From positions 1,550,001 to 1,614,000 of the forward strand of contig NZ_PDCM01000002.1 of NCBI RefSeq assembly GCF_008634025.1: DNA of 64,000 nucleotides, written 5' to 3'. A program made the translations under genes and the position numbers. Positions 27,991 through 37,142 of this stretch are shown here, piece after piece. The notes below the pieces were generated by a model. The model saw only the letters and a list, made by a program, of their open reading frames with translations, made no database searches and was not told the DNA's origin. How positions within the stretch are numbered: the stretch's first letter is position 1; each line of letters opens with the position of its first letter. Origin of the DNA: Streptomyces albofaciens JCM 4342 (GTDB lineage: Bacteria; Actinomycetota; Actinomycetes; Streptomycetales; Streptomycetaceae).

Positions 27991-28078
27991 TGGTGTCCGA
28001 GGGGGGACTTGAACCCCCACGCCCGATAAAGGGCACTAGCACCTCAAGCTAGCGCGTCTGCCATTCCGCCACCCGGAC
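27991..28078 (-). tRNA. tRNA-Leu (GAG anticodon)
   Basis: A full cloverleaf on the minus strand. The acceptor is GTCCGGG with CTCGGAC, followed by discriminator A and an encoded CCA (27991-27993). The anticodon stem is CTAGC/GCTAG with loop TTGAGGT, giving anticodon GAG. There is a long variable arm (TGCCC...GGGC) and a T arm with GTTCAAG. The class II shape and anticodon identify leucine. Its 3' end faces the accessory island, the usual side for integration of mobile elements. Confidence 0.95.
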
Positions 28079-28447
28079 TAGGTGTCGTCTTCGCGGGGCG
28101 TTCCCCGCGGCGACATGGACAACAATACCAAGGTTTCGGAGTGGGTTTCACCTGCGTATCCGGGCAGGGCATAAGGGCGGCTTATGGGCCGACGGGCAGG
28201 GGGACGGTTGCCGCCCTGGTCAGGCGGACGGGTGACGGGCGGGACCCTCGGCACACCGCGAGGGTGAGTGGTCCGGCCAGCCCTTGGCTTGAACGGTGCG
28301 GTGGCCCCTGGACAGGCTCGGCCCGATGCGGGATAACGCTCCATACAGTATTCGTCGACTGTATGCGATCTGCATCCGCTGTGATCAGCGTGCCGTGCAG
28401 CGCCGGTCTCCCCTGGCGGATCGCCCTACGAAGGGATGCGATGCCCC
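28079..28447. other. Intergenic region before the oxalate operon
   Basis: About 370 bp between tRNA-Leu and oxc. It holds a perfect 7-bp inverted repeat (separate entry) and otherwise GC-rich sequence without a supported gene. Confidence 0.5.
28342..28365. promoter_or_regulatory. Inverted repeat, candidate operator of the oxalate operon
   Basis: CATACAG (28342-28348) and CTGTATG (28359-28365) form a perfect dyad with a 10-bp spacer, 83 bp before the oxc start. The spacing fits a dimeric repressor. The regulator is unknown. Confidence 0.4.
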
Positions 28448-30160
28448 ATGCCCGACGACTCCCAGAAACCCGACACTTCTCCCTCGGCTTCCCACCCCCT
28501 CGTCTCCGGCGGCCACCTCGTGGCCCAGGCCCTCAAGGCGGAGGGCGTGGACGTGATCTACACCCTCTGCGGCGGCCACATCATCGACATCTACGACGGC
28601 TGCGTCGACGAGGGCATCGACGTGGTGGACGTGCGGCATGAGCAGGTCGCCGCGCACGCCGCGGACGCCCACGCGCGGATCACCGGCAAGCCGGGCTGTG
28701 CCGTGGTCACCGCGGGGCCCGGGACGACGGATGCCGTGACCGGGGTGGCCAATGCCTTACGGGCCGAGTCGCCGATGCTGCTGATCGGCGGGCAGGGGGC
28801 GCGGAACCAGCACAAGATGGGGTCGCTCCAGGATCTGCCGCACGTCGAGATGATGACGCCGGTCACGAAGTTCGCGGCGACCGTGCCGGACACCGCGCGC
28901 GTCGCCGACATGGTCTCGATGGCGTTCCGGGAGTGCTTCCACGGGGCTCCCGGGCCGTCCTTCCTGGAGATCCCCCGGGATGTGCTGGACGCGAAGGTGC
29001 CGCGCGACGCGGCGCGGGTGCCCCGGGCGGGGCACTACCGGGCCTCGACCCGTTCGGCGGGGGACCCGGACGCCGTCGAGCGGCTGGCCGAGCTGCTCGT
29101 ACGGTCCGAGAAGCCGGCGCTCCTGCTCGGCGGTCAGGTGTGGACGACGCGCGGCACGGACGCGGCGGTCGCGCTCGTACGGGGTCTGAACCTGCCCGCC
29201 TATATGAACGGCGCCGGCCGCGGCACGCTGCCGCCCGGCGATCCGCACCACTTCCGGCTCTCCCGCCGCCACGCCTTCACGCACGCCGATCTGATCGTGG
29301 TCGTCGGGACGCCGTTCGACTTCCGGATGGGGTACGGGAGGCGGCTCTCGCCTGCCGCGACCGTCGTACAGATCGATCTTGACTACCGCACGGTCGGCCG
29401 GAACCGGGATGTCGACCTGGGGATCGTGGGCGACGCGGGGCTGGTGCTGGCCGCCGCCGCGCAGGCCGCGTCGGGGCGGCTGGACAGCGGCGCGGGCCGG
29501 CGCAAGGAGTGGATCGAGGAGCTGCGGGCCGTCGAGGAGGCCGCGGAGACGGAGCGGCTGCCGCTGCTGCGCTCGGACGCCGCGCCGATCCACCCGTACC
29601 GCCTGGTCGCCGAGATCGACGACTTCCTGACCGAGGACTCGGTCTTCATCGGGGACGGCGGCGACATCGTCACCTTCTCGGGCCAGGTCGTGCGGCCGAA
29701 GGCGCCGGGCCACTGGATGGACCCGGGACCGCTGGGCACGCTCGGCGTCGGCGTGCCGTTCGCGCTGGCGGCGAAGCGGGCCCGGCCGGACAAGGAGGTC
29801 GTGGCGCTCTTCGGGGACGGCGCGTTCTCGCTGACGGGGTGGGACTTCGAGACGCTGGTCCGCTTCGGCCTGCCGTTCGTGGGGATCGTCGGCAACAACT
29901 CCTCGATGAACCAGATCCGGTACGGGCAGCGGGCGAAGTACGGCGAGGCGCGGGAGCGGGTCGGCAACACGTTGGGGGACGTGCCGTACGACGCGTTCGC
30001 GCGGATGCTCGGCGGCCACGGCGAGGAGGTCCGCGATCCCGCGCAGATCCGGCCGGCGCTGGAGCGCGCCCGGCGGTCCGGCCTGCCGTCGCTGATCAAC
30101 GTCTGGGTCGATCCGGACGCGTACGCCCCTGGAACCGTCCACCAGACCATGTACAAGTGA
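28448..30160 (+). CDS. oxc: Oxalyl-CoA decarboxylase (TPP enzyme)
   Basis: A 570-aa thiamine-diphosphate enzyme of the acetolactate synthase/oxalyl-CoA decarboxylase fold. It shows the N-terminal Glu that activates TPP (E65 in RHEQ), the AGPGTTDAV turn, and the TPP/Mg motif GDGAF from about 457 ending in a GNNSS. The gene directly precedes frc, so the reaction is most likely oxalyl-CoA to formyl-CoA plus CO2. By sequence alone a 2-hydroxyacyl-CoA lyase is also possible. ATG 28448 is preferred over ATG 28436, because the AAGGG site is immediately adjacent to the earlier codon and better spaced for the later one. A 10-nt gap leads to frc. Confidence 0.8.
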   Translation: MPDDSQKPDTSPSASHPLVSGGHLVAQALKAEGVDVIYTLCGGHIIDIYDGCVDEGIDVVDVRHEQVAAHAADAHARITGKPGCAVVTAGPGTTDAVTGVANALRAESPMLLIGGQGARNQHKMGSLQDLPHVEMMTPVTKFAATVPDTARVADMVSMAFRECFHGAPGPSFLEIPRDVLDAKVPRDAARVPRAGHYRASTRSAGDPDAVERLAELLVRSEKPALLLGGQVWTTRGTDAAVALVRGLNLPAYMNGAGRGTLPPGDPHHFRLSRRHAFTHADLIVVVGTPFDFRMGYGRRLSPAATVVQIDLDYRTVGRNRDVDLGIVGDAGLVLAAAAQAASGRLDSGAGRRKEWIEELRAVEEAAETERLPLLRSDAAPIHPYRLVAEIDDFLTEDSVFIGDGGDIVTFSGQVVRPKAPGHWMDPGPLGTLGVGVPFALAAKRARPDKEVVALFGDGAFSLTGWDFETLVRFGLPFVGIVGNNSSMNQIRYGQRAKYGEARERVGNTLGDVPYDAFARMLGGHGEEVRDPAQIRPALERARRSGLPSLINVWVDPDAYAPGTVHQTMYK

Positions 30161-30170
30161 GGAGCCGCTG

Positions 30171-31427
30171 ATGGGCACCGCTCGTGAGAACGGTCCCGGC
30201 GCCAAGGCCCTGACCGGCGTCCGGGTGCTGGACATGACGCATGTGCAGTCCGGCCCGTCCGCCACCCAGCTGCTCGCCTGGCTGGGCGCGGACGTGGTCA
30301 AGGTGGAGGCGGTCACCGGCGATGTCACCCGCGGTCAGCTGCGCGACATCCCGGACGTGGACTCGCTCTACTTCACGATGCTCAACTGCAACAAGCGCGG
30401 CATCACTTTGAACACCAAGACGGAACGGGGCAAAGAGCTGCTGGCCGAGCTGATCCGGCGCTCGGACGTCCTGGTGGAGAACTTCGGGCCGGGCGCCGTG
30501 GACCGGATGGGCTTCCCGTGGGAGCGCGTCCGGCAGCTCAACCCGCGCCTCGTGTACGCGTCGATCAAGGGCTTCGGCGAGGGCCCGTACACGAAATTCA
30601 AGGCGTACGAGGTCGTCGCGCAGGCCATGGGCGGCTCGATGTCGACCACCGGGTTCGCGGACGGGCCGCCGCTGGCGACCGGCGCGCAGATCGGCGATTC
30701 GGGGACCGGCGTGCACTGCGTCGCCGGCATCCTCGCCGCGCTCTACCAGCGCGAACGCACCGGGCGCGGGCAGCGCGTCCAGGTCGCGATGCAGCACGCG
30801 GTGCTGAATCTGTGCCGGGTCAAACTGCGCGATCAGCAGCGTCTGGAGCGCGGCCCGCTGCCGGAGTACCCGAACGACGGCTTCGGGGACACGGTGCCGC
30901 GCAGCGGCAACGCGAGCGGCGGCGGGCAGCCCGGCTGGGCCGTGCGGTGCGCGCCCGGCGGCCCCAACGACTATGTGTACGTGATCGTGCAGCCGGCGGG
31001 CTGGCGGCCGCTCACGGAGCTGATCGGGCGGCCCGAGCTGGCCGCGGACCCCGAGTGGGCGACGCCGGCCGCGCGGCTGCCGAAGCTGGCGAAGATGTTC
31101 CAGCTCATCGAGGAGTGGAGCAGCACGCTGCCCAAGTGGGAGGTGCTGGAGCGGCTGACCGCGCACGCCATCCCCTGCGGCCCGGTGCTGTCCGCCAAGG
31201 AGTTGGTCGAGGACGCGTCGCTGGCCGCCGACGGAATGATCGTACGGGTGCCACATCCGCGGCGCGGCACGTTCACCACCGTCGGATCGCCCCTGAAGCT
31301 GTCCGACTCCCCCGTGGAGATCGACCGCTCGCCGCTGCTCGGCGAGCACAACGACGAGGTGTACGGGGGCGAACTGGGGCTCGGCGAAGAGGAGTTGCGG
31401 CTGCTCAGGGAAGACGGGGTCATCTGA
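30171..31427 (+). CDS. frc: Formyl-CoA:oxalate CoA-transferase
   Basis: A 418-aa CaiB/BaiF family III CoA-transferase that follows the Frc pattern along its length. It has the N-terminal [20 protein letters not shown], then [20 protein letters not shown]. The catalytic Asp is in IGDSGTG (D176, matching Asp169 of the Oxalobacter enzyme). The Gly-rich loop [11 protein letters not shown] and a C-terminal [10 protein letters not shown] follow. It moves CoA from formyl-CoA to oxalate, giving formate and the oxalyl-CoA used by Oxc. A GAGG site precedes ATG 30171. Its stop overlaps an ATG at 31427 (TGATG), the probable real start of the next gene. Confidence 0.92.
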   Translation: MGTARENGPGAKALTGVRVLDMTHVQSGPSATQLLAWLGADVVKVEAVTGDVTRGQLRDIPDVDSLYFTMLNCNKRGITLNTKTERGKELLAELIRRSDVLVENFGPGAVDRMGFPWERVRQLNPRLVYASIKGFGEGPYTKFKAYEVVAQAMGGSMSTTGFADGPPLATGAQIGDSGTGVHCVAGILAALYQRERTGRGQRVQVAMQHAVLNLCRVKLRDQQRLERGPLPEYPNDGFGDTVPRSGNASGGGQPGWAVRCAPGGPNDYVYVIVQPAGWRPLTELIGRPELAADPEWATPAARLPKLAKMFQLIEEWSSTLPKWEVLERLTAHAIPCGPVLSAKELVEDASLAADGMIVRVPHPRRGTFTTVGSPLKLSDSPVEIDRSPLLGEHNDEVYGGELGLGEEELRLLREDGVI

Positions 31428-31541
31428 TGGACCGGTTGACGGATGGGCGATGGATGGATGGGCGGCTGCCGGATGAGCAGTTGGCGGATGGGCGGGGGCA
31501 CCTGATGGGGGGGACGGTTACGGGAAGCGGACCCGGCGGCC

Positions 31542-33659
31542 GTGCTGCGGGCCGCGCGGGCGGCCGGGCGGACCACGCTGACGGCTCCCGAGGGCAGGCT
31601 ACTCGCGGCGGCGTATGGCATCGCGACCCCGGCGGAGGGCGTTGCCGAGTCGGCGGACGAGGCGGTGGCGCTCGCCGGCCGGATCGGCGGCCCGGTCGCG
31701 CTGAAGATCGTCTCGCCGGACATCCCGCACAAGACGGACGCGGGCGGCGTACGGACGGGCCTGTCCTCGGCCGCCGAGGTCCGGGCCGCGTACACGGAGG
31801 TCGTACGGAACGCCGCCGCGTACGCCCCGGAGGCCCGCGTCGAGGGCGTACAGGTGCAGCGGATGGTGCCGGAGGGGCTGGAGGTGCTGGTCGGGGCGGT
31901 CACCGATCCGGCCTTCGGGAAGGTGGTGGCGTTCGGGCTCGGCGGGGTGCTGGTGGAGGTCCTCAAGGACGTCACCTTTCGCCTCGCTCCGGCTTCCACG
32001 GCGGACGCGGAGTCCATGCTGGACGACATCCGCGCGGCCGAGGTGCTGCGTGGCGTACGCGGCGGTCCCGCCGTGGACCGCGCGGCGCTCGCCGACCTGA
32101 TCGTCCGGGTGTCCCGGCTGGCCGCCGACTTCCCCGAGATCGCCGAGGTCGACCTGAACCCGGTGTTCGCGGCGCCGGACGGGGTGCTCGCCGCCGACGT
32201 GCGCATCGTGCTCGGTGCGGAGCCGCCGCCGCGGCGCCGCCGGTACACCAGGGAGGAGATCCTCGCCTCGATGGAGCGGCTGATGCGCCCGCGCTCCGTC
32301 GTCGTCATCGGCGCCTCGAACGAGCCCGGGAAGATCGGCCACGCGGTGCTGCGCAACCTGCTCGACGGCGGTTTCGACGGCGCGGTCCACCCGGTGAACC
32401 CGAAGGGCGGCGGCATTTTGGGCCTTACGGCGTACCGCTCCGTGGCGGACGTGCCGGACGGGGCCGATGTGGCGGTCTTCGCCATCCCCGCGCCGCTGGT
32501 GCCCGCCGCCCTGGAGGAGGTGGGGCGCAAGGGCGTCCCGAACGCCGTACTGATCCCCTCCGGCTTCGCCGAGACCGGCGAACACGCCCTCCAGGAACGC
32601 CTCGTGGCCATCGCCGAGAAGTACGGGACCCGGCTGCTCGGACCGAACATCTACGGCTACTACTCCCCCGGCCGGCGGCTGTGCGCCACGTTCTGCACCC
32701 CGTACGACGTCACCGGCCCGGTCGCGCTGACCTCGCAGTCCGGCGGCATCGGCATGGCCGTCCTGGGCTTCGCGCGCGCCACCCGGACGGGTGTCTCGGC
32801 GATCGTCGGGCTCGGCAACAAGGCCGACGTGGACGAGGACGACCTGCTCACGTACTTCGGCGCGGACCCGCACACCAGGAGCATCGCGATGCATCTGGAG
32901 GACCTGAAGGACGGCCGGGCGTTCGTGGAAGCCGCGCGGGAGACCGTGCGCGAGAAGCCGGTCGTGGTCCTCAAGGCCGGGCGGACCGGCGCGGGCGCGA
33001 AGGCGGCCGGCTCGCACACCGGCGCGCTGGCCGGTGACGACGCGGTCTACGACGCCGTCCTCCGGCAGGCGGGCGTCATCCGGGCGCCGGGCCTCCGCGA
33101 GATGCTGGAGTACGCGCGTGCGCTGCCCGTACTGCCGACGCCGAAGGGCGAGAACGTCGTCGTCATCACCGGGGCGGGCGGCTCCGGCGTGCTGCTCTCG
33201 GACGCGGCCGTCGACCACGGGCTGCGCCTGATGACCGTCCCCGACGATCTGGACGCCGCCTTCCGGCGCCTCATCCCGCCCTTCGGGGCGGCCGGCAACC
33301 CCGTGGACATCACCGGCGGCGAACCGCCCGCCACCTACGAGGCCACCCTCCGGCTCGGCATGGCGGACCCGCGCGTCCACGCCCTGGTGCTCGGTTACTG
33401 GCACACCCTCGCCACCCCGCCCATGGTGTTCGCGGAACTGACGGCACGCGTGGTGGCCGAATTCCGGGCGGCGGGCACCGCGAAGCCGGTGGTGGCGTCG
33501 CTGGCCGGGGACACCGAGGTGGAGGAGGCGGGCGCGTACCTCTTCGAGCGGGGCGTGGTGGCGTACCCGTACACGACGGAGCTGCCGGTGGCGGTACTGG
33601 GGGCGAAGTACCGGTGGGCGCGGGCCGCGGGCCTGCTGCCGGAGGGCGGTGCGCCGTGA
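31542..33659 (+). CDS. ADP-forming acyl-CoA synthetase (acetate-CoA ligase family), N-terminus frameshifted
   Basis: The 705-aa frame from GTG 31542 contains three parts. An ATP-grasp domain comes first (APEGRLLAAAYGI, then GPVALKIVSPDIPHKTDAGG). A CoA-binding Rossmann domain follows (VVVIGASNEPGKIG near 252). The succinyl-CoA ligase-like domains carry the SHTGALAG motif near residue 490, whose His is phosphorylated in this family. It joins an acid to CoA with ATP giving ADP. Here formate or oxalate is the likely substrate by context. The natural start is probably ATG 31427, coupled to the frc stop. Dropping one G from the G7 run at 31507-31513 puts MGGRLREADPAAVLRAARAA in frame. As read, that start is out of frame. 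Confidence 0.8.
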   Translation: MLRAARAAGRTTLTAPEGRLLAAAYGIATPAEGVAESADEAVALAGRIGGPVALKIVSPDIPHKTDAGGVRTGLSSAAEVRAAYTEVVRNAAAYAPEARVEGVQVQRMVPEGLEVLVGAVTDPAFGKVVAFGLGGVLVEVLKDVTFRLAPASTADAESMLDDIRAAEVLRGVRGGPAVDRAALADLIVRVSRLAADFPEIAEVDLNPVFAAPDGVLAADVRIVLGAEPPPRRRRYTREEILASMERLMRPRSVVVIGASNEPGKIGHAVLRNLLDGGFDGAVHPVNPKGGGILGLTAYRSVADVPDGADVAVFAIPAPLVPAALEEVGRKGVPNAVLIPSGFAETGEHALQERLVAIAEKYGTRLLGPNIYGYYSPGRRLCATFCTPYDVTGPVALTSQSGGIGMAVLGFARATRTGVSAIVGLGNKADVDEDDLLTYFGADPHTRSIAMHLEDLKDGRAFVEAARETVREKPVVVLKAGRTGAGAKAAGSHTGALAGDDAVYDAVLRQAGVIRAPGLREMLEYARALPVLPTPKGENVVVITGAGGSGVLLSDAAVDHGLRLMTVPDDLDAAFRRLIPPFGAAGNPVDITGGEPPATYEATLRLGMADPRVHALVLGYWHTLATPPMVFAELTARVVAEFRAAGTAKPVVASLAGDTEVEEAGAYLFERGVVAYPYTTELPVAVLGAKYRWARAAGLLPEGGAP

Positions 33660-35020
33660 CGGCCCAGGACGTACGGCCCCCGGGCCGGGCCGCGTTCACC
33701 GAGGTCCGGGACGCGCACGGGCGGATCTACCGGCTGGGCGAGACGGACCGGCAGCTGCTCGGCCGCCCGCGGTGGACCATGGTGCTGCTGCCCTGGATCG
33801 CGATGCTCGGCATCAGCGTCTTCGAGTACGCATTCGGAGCCGCCGAGACCACTCTCTCCACGGCCCATCACTGGCCGCGCACCGGCACCTTCTGGGTGCT
33901 CAGCGTCTGGATCTTCTTCCAGGCGGCGGTGGCCTTCCCCGCGGGCAGGCTGCGGGAGAAGGGCCTGGTCAGCAGCCGGACCGCGATGCTGTGCGGGTCG
34001 GTGCTGTCGCTGGTGGGCTTCCTGAGCCTGAGCCACGCCCCGGACATCGGGTGGGCGGTCGCCGGCTTCGGCGTGCTGGGCGGCACCGGCGCCGGCCTGG
34101 TCTACGCGACCTGCATCAACACGGTCGGCAAGTGGTATCCGGAACGGCGCGGCGGCAAGACCGGCTTCGTCAACGGCGGCTTCGCGTACGGTGCCGTGCC
34201 GTTCATCTTCCTGTTCTCCTACGGCTTCGACACCGACGACTACCAGGCCGTTCTCGACCTGGTCGGCCTGTACGTCCTGCTGCTGACGGCCGCGGCGGGC
34301 CTGTTCTTCAAGGACCCGCCGAGGAACTGGTGGCCCGCGCACGTCGATCCGCTGACCGCGCCGCGCGAGGGGCGCGCCTCGGCGGCGCTGCGCACGAACC
34401 CGCCCGCGGCGGCGCAGTTCACACCGCGCGAGGCCATCCGTACCGGCATGCTGCCGCTGATGTGGGTCTGCCTGCTGTGCACGGCCGGGGTCTCGATCTT
34501 CGGGATCTCCTTCCAGGTGCCGTTCGCCCGGGAGGCCGGGTTCGGGCCGCTGGTGGCGGCGTCCTCCATGGGCGTCATGTCGGTGGTCAACGGCACGGGC
34601 CGGGGCGTGGTCGGCTGGCTCTCGGACCGGCTGGGACGGCGGCCGGCCCTGACGTATGTGTGCCTGGTCCTCGGGCTGGCCCAGTTCGGCGTCCTGTGGG
34701 CGGGCGAGAGCGCCAACCAGCCGCTGTTCCTCGTCTTCGCCTTCCTGTCCGGATTCGGCGGCGGCGCGTTCTTCCCGCTTTTCGCGGCCCTCGTTCCCGA
34801 CTATTTCGGCGAGAACAACAACGCGTCGAATTACGGCCTCGTCTACAGCTCGAAACTCGTCTCCGGCCTCTTGGGCGGCGGTATCGGCGCGTCGGTGGTC
34901 GCGGCGTGGGGGTACGAGGGCGCGTACGCGGTGGCGGGGTGCGTGGGGCTGCTGGCGGCGGGGCTGTCGCTGCTGCTGCGACGGCCGGCGGGAAAGGGGG
35001 CGGCCATGGGCGCGGGGTGA
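33656..35020 (+). CDS. OFA-family MFS transporter, oxalate/formate antiporter-like
   Basis: A 454-aa major facilitator with about 12 membrane segments. The first is near residue 42 and a cytoplasmic loop lies at about 215-260. The pattern is that of the OFA family: WIFFQAAVAFPAGRLREKG, GVLGGTGAGLVYATCINTVG followed by KWYPERRGGKTG, and the second-half loop GWLSDRLGRRPAL. OxlT-type members exchange oxalate for formate, and that fits the operon. The GTG start at 33656 overlaps the preceding stop (GTGA). It is the last gene of the operon; a PASTA protein gene converges on it. Confidence 0.85.
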   Translation: MTAQDVRPPGRAAFTEVRDAHGRIYRLGETDRQLLGRPRWTMVLLPWIAMLGISVFEYAFGAAETTLSTAHHWPRTGTFWVLSVWIFFQAAVAFPAGRLREKGLVSSRTAMLCGSVLSLVGFLSLSHAPDIGWAVAGFGVLGGTGAGLVYATCINTVGKWYPERRGGKTGFVNGGFAYGAVPFIFLFSYGFDTDDYQAVLDLVGLYVLLLTAAAGLFFKDPPRNWWPAHVDPLTAPREGRASAALRTNPPAAAQFTPREAIRTGMLPLMWVCLLCTAGVSIFGISFQVPFAREAGFGPLVAASSMGVMSVVNGTGRGVVGWLSDRLGRRPALTYVCLVLGLAQFGVLWAGESANQPLFLVFAFLSGFGGGAFFPLFAALVPDYFGENNNASNYGLVYSSKLVSGLLGGGIGASVVAAWGYEGAYAVAGCVGLLAAGLSLLLRRPAGKGAAMGAG

Positions 35021-35054
35021 GGAATTCCCCGGGCGCTCCCTCCCGTCAGCCTCC

Positions 35055-35697
35055 TCAGCACTCCTCCTGGAATTTCACCGCTTCCAGCGTCACCGGCTGA
35101 CCGTCCAGTTCTGTGCCCGGCGCCGGGCTCTGGCGGCACACCTTCCAGTTGGATTCCACGAGAACCATCCGGTTGCGGCCCGACGCGTCCTTCACGGTGA
35201 TGCTGGTACTGGTGTCGAAAGCGCGCCGGGCCACCTTCACCGACTTGTCGCGGAGGTCGGGCATGGCCGAGGCGGGAGCGGCGGAGGCATCGGCCCCGGC
35301 ATCCTTGTCGGGGCAGGTCTCGGACAGTTTCACCGCCCCGAAGTCCACCGTTCTGCGGGTGTCGGCCGCGCCGGGTCCGGGGGTCTGCGTACAGACCTTC
35401 CAGTTGCGGTCGAAGGCCTGCATACGCCCGCGTCCGAGCGCGTCGTGGCTGCGCAGCACCCGGAAACCCGGCCGCCTGGGCGGCGTCCTGCGCGCTCTGT
35501 AGCCCCTTGCCCACCAGATCGGGCAGCGTGGCCGTACGGGCCGGAGCGGGGCCCGGCGTGGTCTGCCCCGCGACGCTCGGCTCCGGCGCCGCCTTCGTGG
35601 GCGAACCGCCGCTGCCGTCGGCGCTCCCCGAGGGCTGGCAGGCGGCGAGTCCGAGGCAGAGGGTCGCGACGGCGGCGGTGACGGCGGTGCGGTGCAT
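35055..35697 (-). pseudogene. PASTA-domain lipoprotein, frameshifted
   Basis: From ATG 35697 the frame gives a lipoprotein signal (TLCLGLAACQPSG, lipobox LAAC) and a first PASTA strand (LPDLVGKGLQSAQDAAQAAG). One extra base in the TTT near 35463 then breaks it. In the next frame the protein continues as RVLRSHDALGRGRMQAFDRN-WKVC, a second PASTA repeat (MPDLRDKSVKVARRAF) with NWKVCRQSP, ending FQEEC at 35055. The intact product would be about 213 aa, exported and lipid-anchored. PASTA repeats usually bind peptidoglycan fragments. Because only one base is wrong and the rest is well conserved, an assembly error is as likely as real loss. Confidence 0.75.
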
Positions 35698-35938
35698 GGC
35701 TCCCCCAGTGCGGGCATGGCGTCGGTCCTGGTACGGCGCCGCTACGGCGATGATGCCGTAACGGACCGTGACGGACAGGGAGACCGCCGATATCCCCAGA
35801 GGGTTGTACGGGCGGGGTGGGGGAATTCCTGTTCGCCGACGTTCGGTTCTCGCCGTCCGGCCCTCGCCGTCCGGTCCCCGCCGGGATCCGGTCGTCTGTG
35901 CCGCCGAGTCCCGGCCGAATCGTCCGCCGGCGTCCCGG

Positions 35939-36328
35939 TCAGTGGTCGGCGGCCGGGACGGGTGCCTCGGGAGCCGCGTCGGGCCCGGGGGTTCCCTGCT
36001 GCGCGATGGCTTTGTGGTGCCGGACGACCTCGCCGATGATGAAATTCAGGAATTTCTCGGCGAAAGCCGGGTCCAGTTTGGCGTCCTCCGCCAATTTGCG
36101 CAGGCGGGCGATCTGGGTGGCCTCGCGGGCCGGGTCGGCGGGCGGGAGGTTGTGGCGGGCCTTGAGTTCACCGACCTGCTGGGTGCACTTGAACCGCTCG
36201 GCGAGCAGGTGCACCAGCGCGGCGTCCAGGTTGTCGATGCTGCCACGCAGGTAGATCAGGCGCTCGCGCGCCTCCTCGTCGGCGACGGAGGTCGCGTCGC
36301 CCGCCAGTGGTGCGGTCCCCTCGCTCAT
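35939..36328 (-). CDS. Chorismate mutase, AroQ type
   Basis: A 129-aa single-domain protein. It converts chorismate to prephenate for phenylalanine and tyrosine synthesis. The all-helical AroQ pattern is clear: LRGSIDNLDAALVHLLAERF (R28 and R45 as active-site arginines), a K56 in GELKARH, the PPADPAREATQIARL loop, and a final helix FAEKFLNFIIGEVVRHHKAI. The N-terminal 20 and C-terminal 20 residues are flexible. It is a single gene on the minus strand. Confidence 0.9.
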   Translation of the reverse strand: MSEGTAPLAGDATSVADEEARERLIYLRGSIDNLDAALVHLLAERFKCTQQVGELKARHNLPPADPAREATQIARLRKLAEDAKLDPAFAEKFLNFIIGEVVRHHKAIAQQGTPGPDAAPEAPVPAADH

Positions 36329-36413
36329 GTACGTCTCGCCAATCTGGTCGTACCGGCCGCCCCGGTCGGGCAGTGCTGATCCTGTGCACACTACCCGGCC
36401 ACGGGCGTACGGC

Positions 36414-36800
36414 TTAACCGCACGGCGCGCGCAGGCTCCGCAGATGGCGGGCCGAGCGGCGGGCGGTCGACAGGGAGCCCGCCGGGCTGGCGGCCGGGTT
36501 CTCGGGGGTGCCGTCCGGCCGGCGGGAGAACCGGTACTGGGCGGCACGCGCCCGGAAAATGTCCATCCCGAAATAGACGAGACGGGAGTCGGTTTCCGCG
36601 AGCAGGACGTCGTAAAGGCGGACGCGCGGGCCGTCGGTGGCGAAAGCGAATTCCTCGGCGTGATTGTGGTGGGAGAAACACATGCCGCGGGCTCTGGCGG
36701 CGGCACCGTACGCGTTGAATTCCGCGACGGCGCGTTTCCAGGTGTCGACGGTGTTGCCGTAGCGGTCGGGGATGGAGGGGGTGCCGAGCACGGCAGGCCG
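36414..36800 (-). pseudogene. Truncated sugar phosphate isomerase/epimerase (TIM barrel)
   Basis: Only the middle of an AP-endonuclease-2/xylose-isomerase-like barrel is readable: NTVDTWKRAVAEFNAYGAAA, then GMCFSHHNHAEEF, LLAETDSRLVYFGMDIFRA. The HNH and D-I residues match metal-ligand positions of the family. The first 100 or so residues are missing and replaced by a 17-bp tandem repeat. The C-terminus ends in unrelated Arg/Pro-rich frame to 36414. It is therefore a gene remnant and not expected to be active. Confidence 0.65.
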
Positions 36801-36910
36801 CCGTGCGCGCCAGACCGCCGTGCGCGGCAAGCCGCCGTGCGCGCCAGACCGCCGTGCGCGGCAAGCCGCCGTCCGCGCCAGACCGCCGCGCGCGCCAGGC
36901 CGTCGTCCGC
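36799..36910. repeat. 17-bp GC-rich tandem repeat
   Basis: At least six consecutive 17-bp units start at 36799, alternating CGCCGTGCGCGCCAGAC and CGCCGTGCGCGGCAAGC. The last units have one to three changes. It abuts the truncated isomerase remnant. The region to 37142 otherwise holds no supported gene. Confidence 0.85.
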
Positions 36911-37142
36911 TTCAGCGGCCAACGCCGTGTCGAGATCGTCGGTGACGTGCAGCCGCCCATCGGGCGTGCGAGGGGGGCGGGTCTGGTGAGGAGCGGCGCG
37001 TCCGGGGACGGCGGTCCGGCCGGTGCCGGGGGCCAGGGTGGCGCTCTGGTGCCATGGCGTGCAGCCTTCTCGACGGGCGCCGGTGGGCGGGCCGGGGCGG
37101 GCGCCGTTCGGCGGCCCGGGGCCGCCCGGGGACAATGGTCCG

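Noticed and set aside
36799..36910. A possible CRISPR array because of evenly spaced repeats
   Set aside because: The 17-bp units are adjacent without spacers and no cas genes are near. It is a simple tandem repeat.
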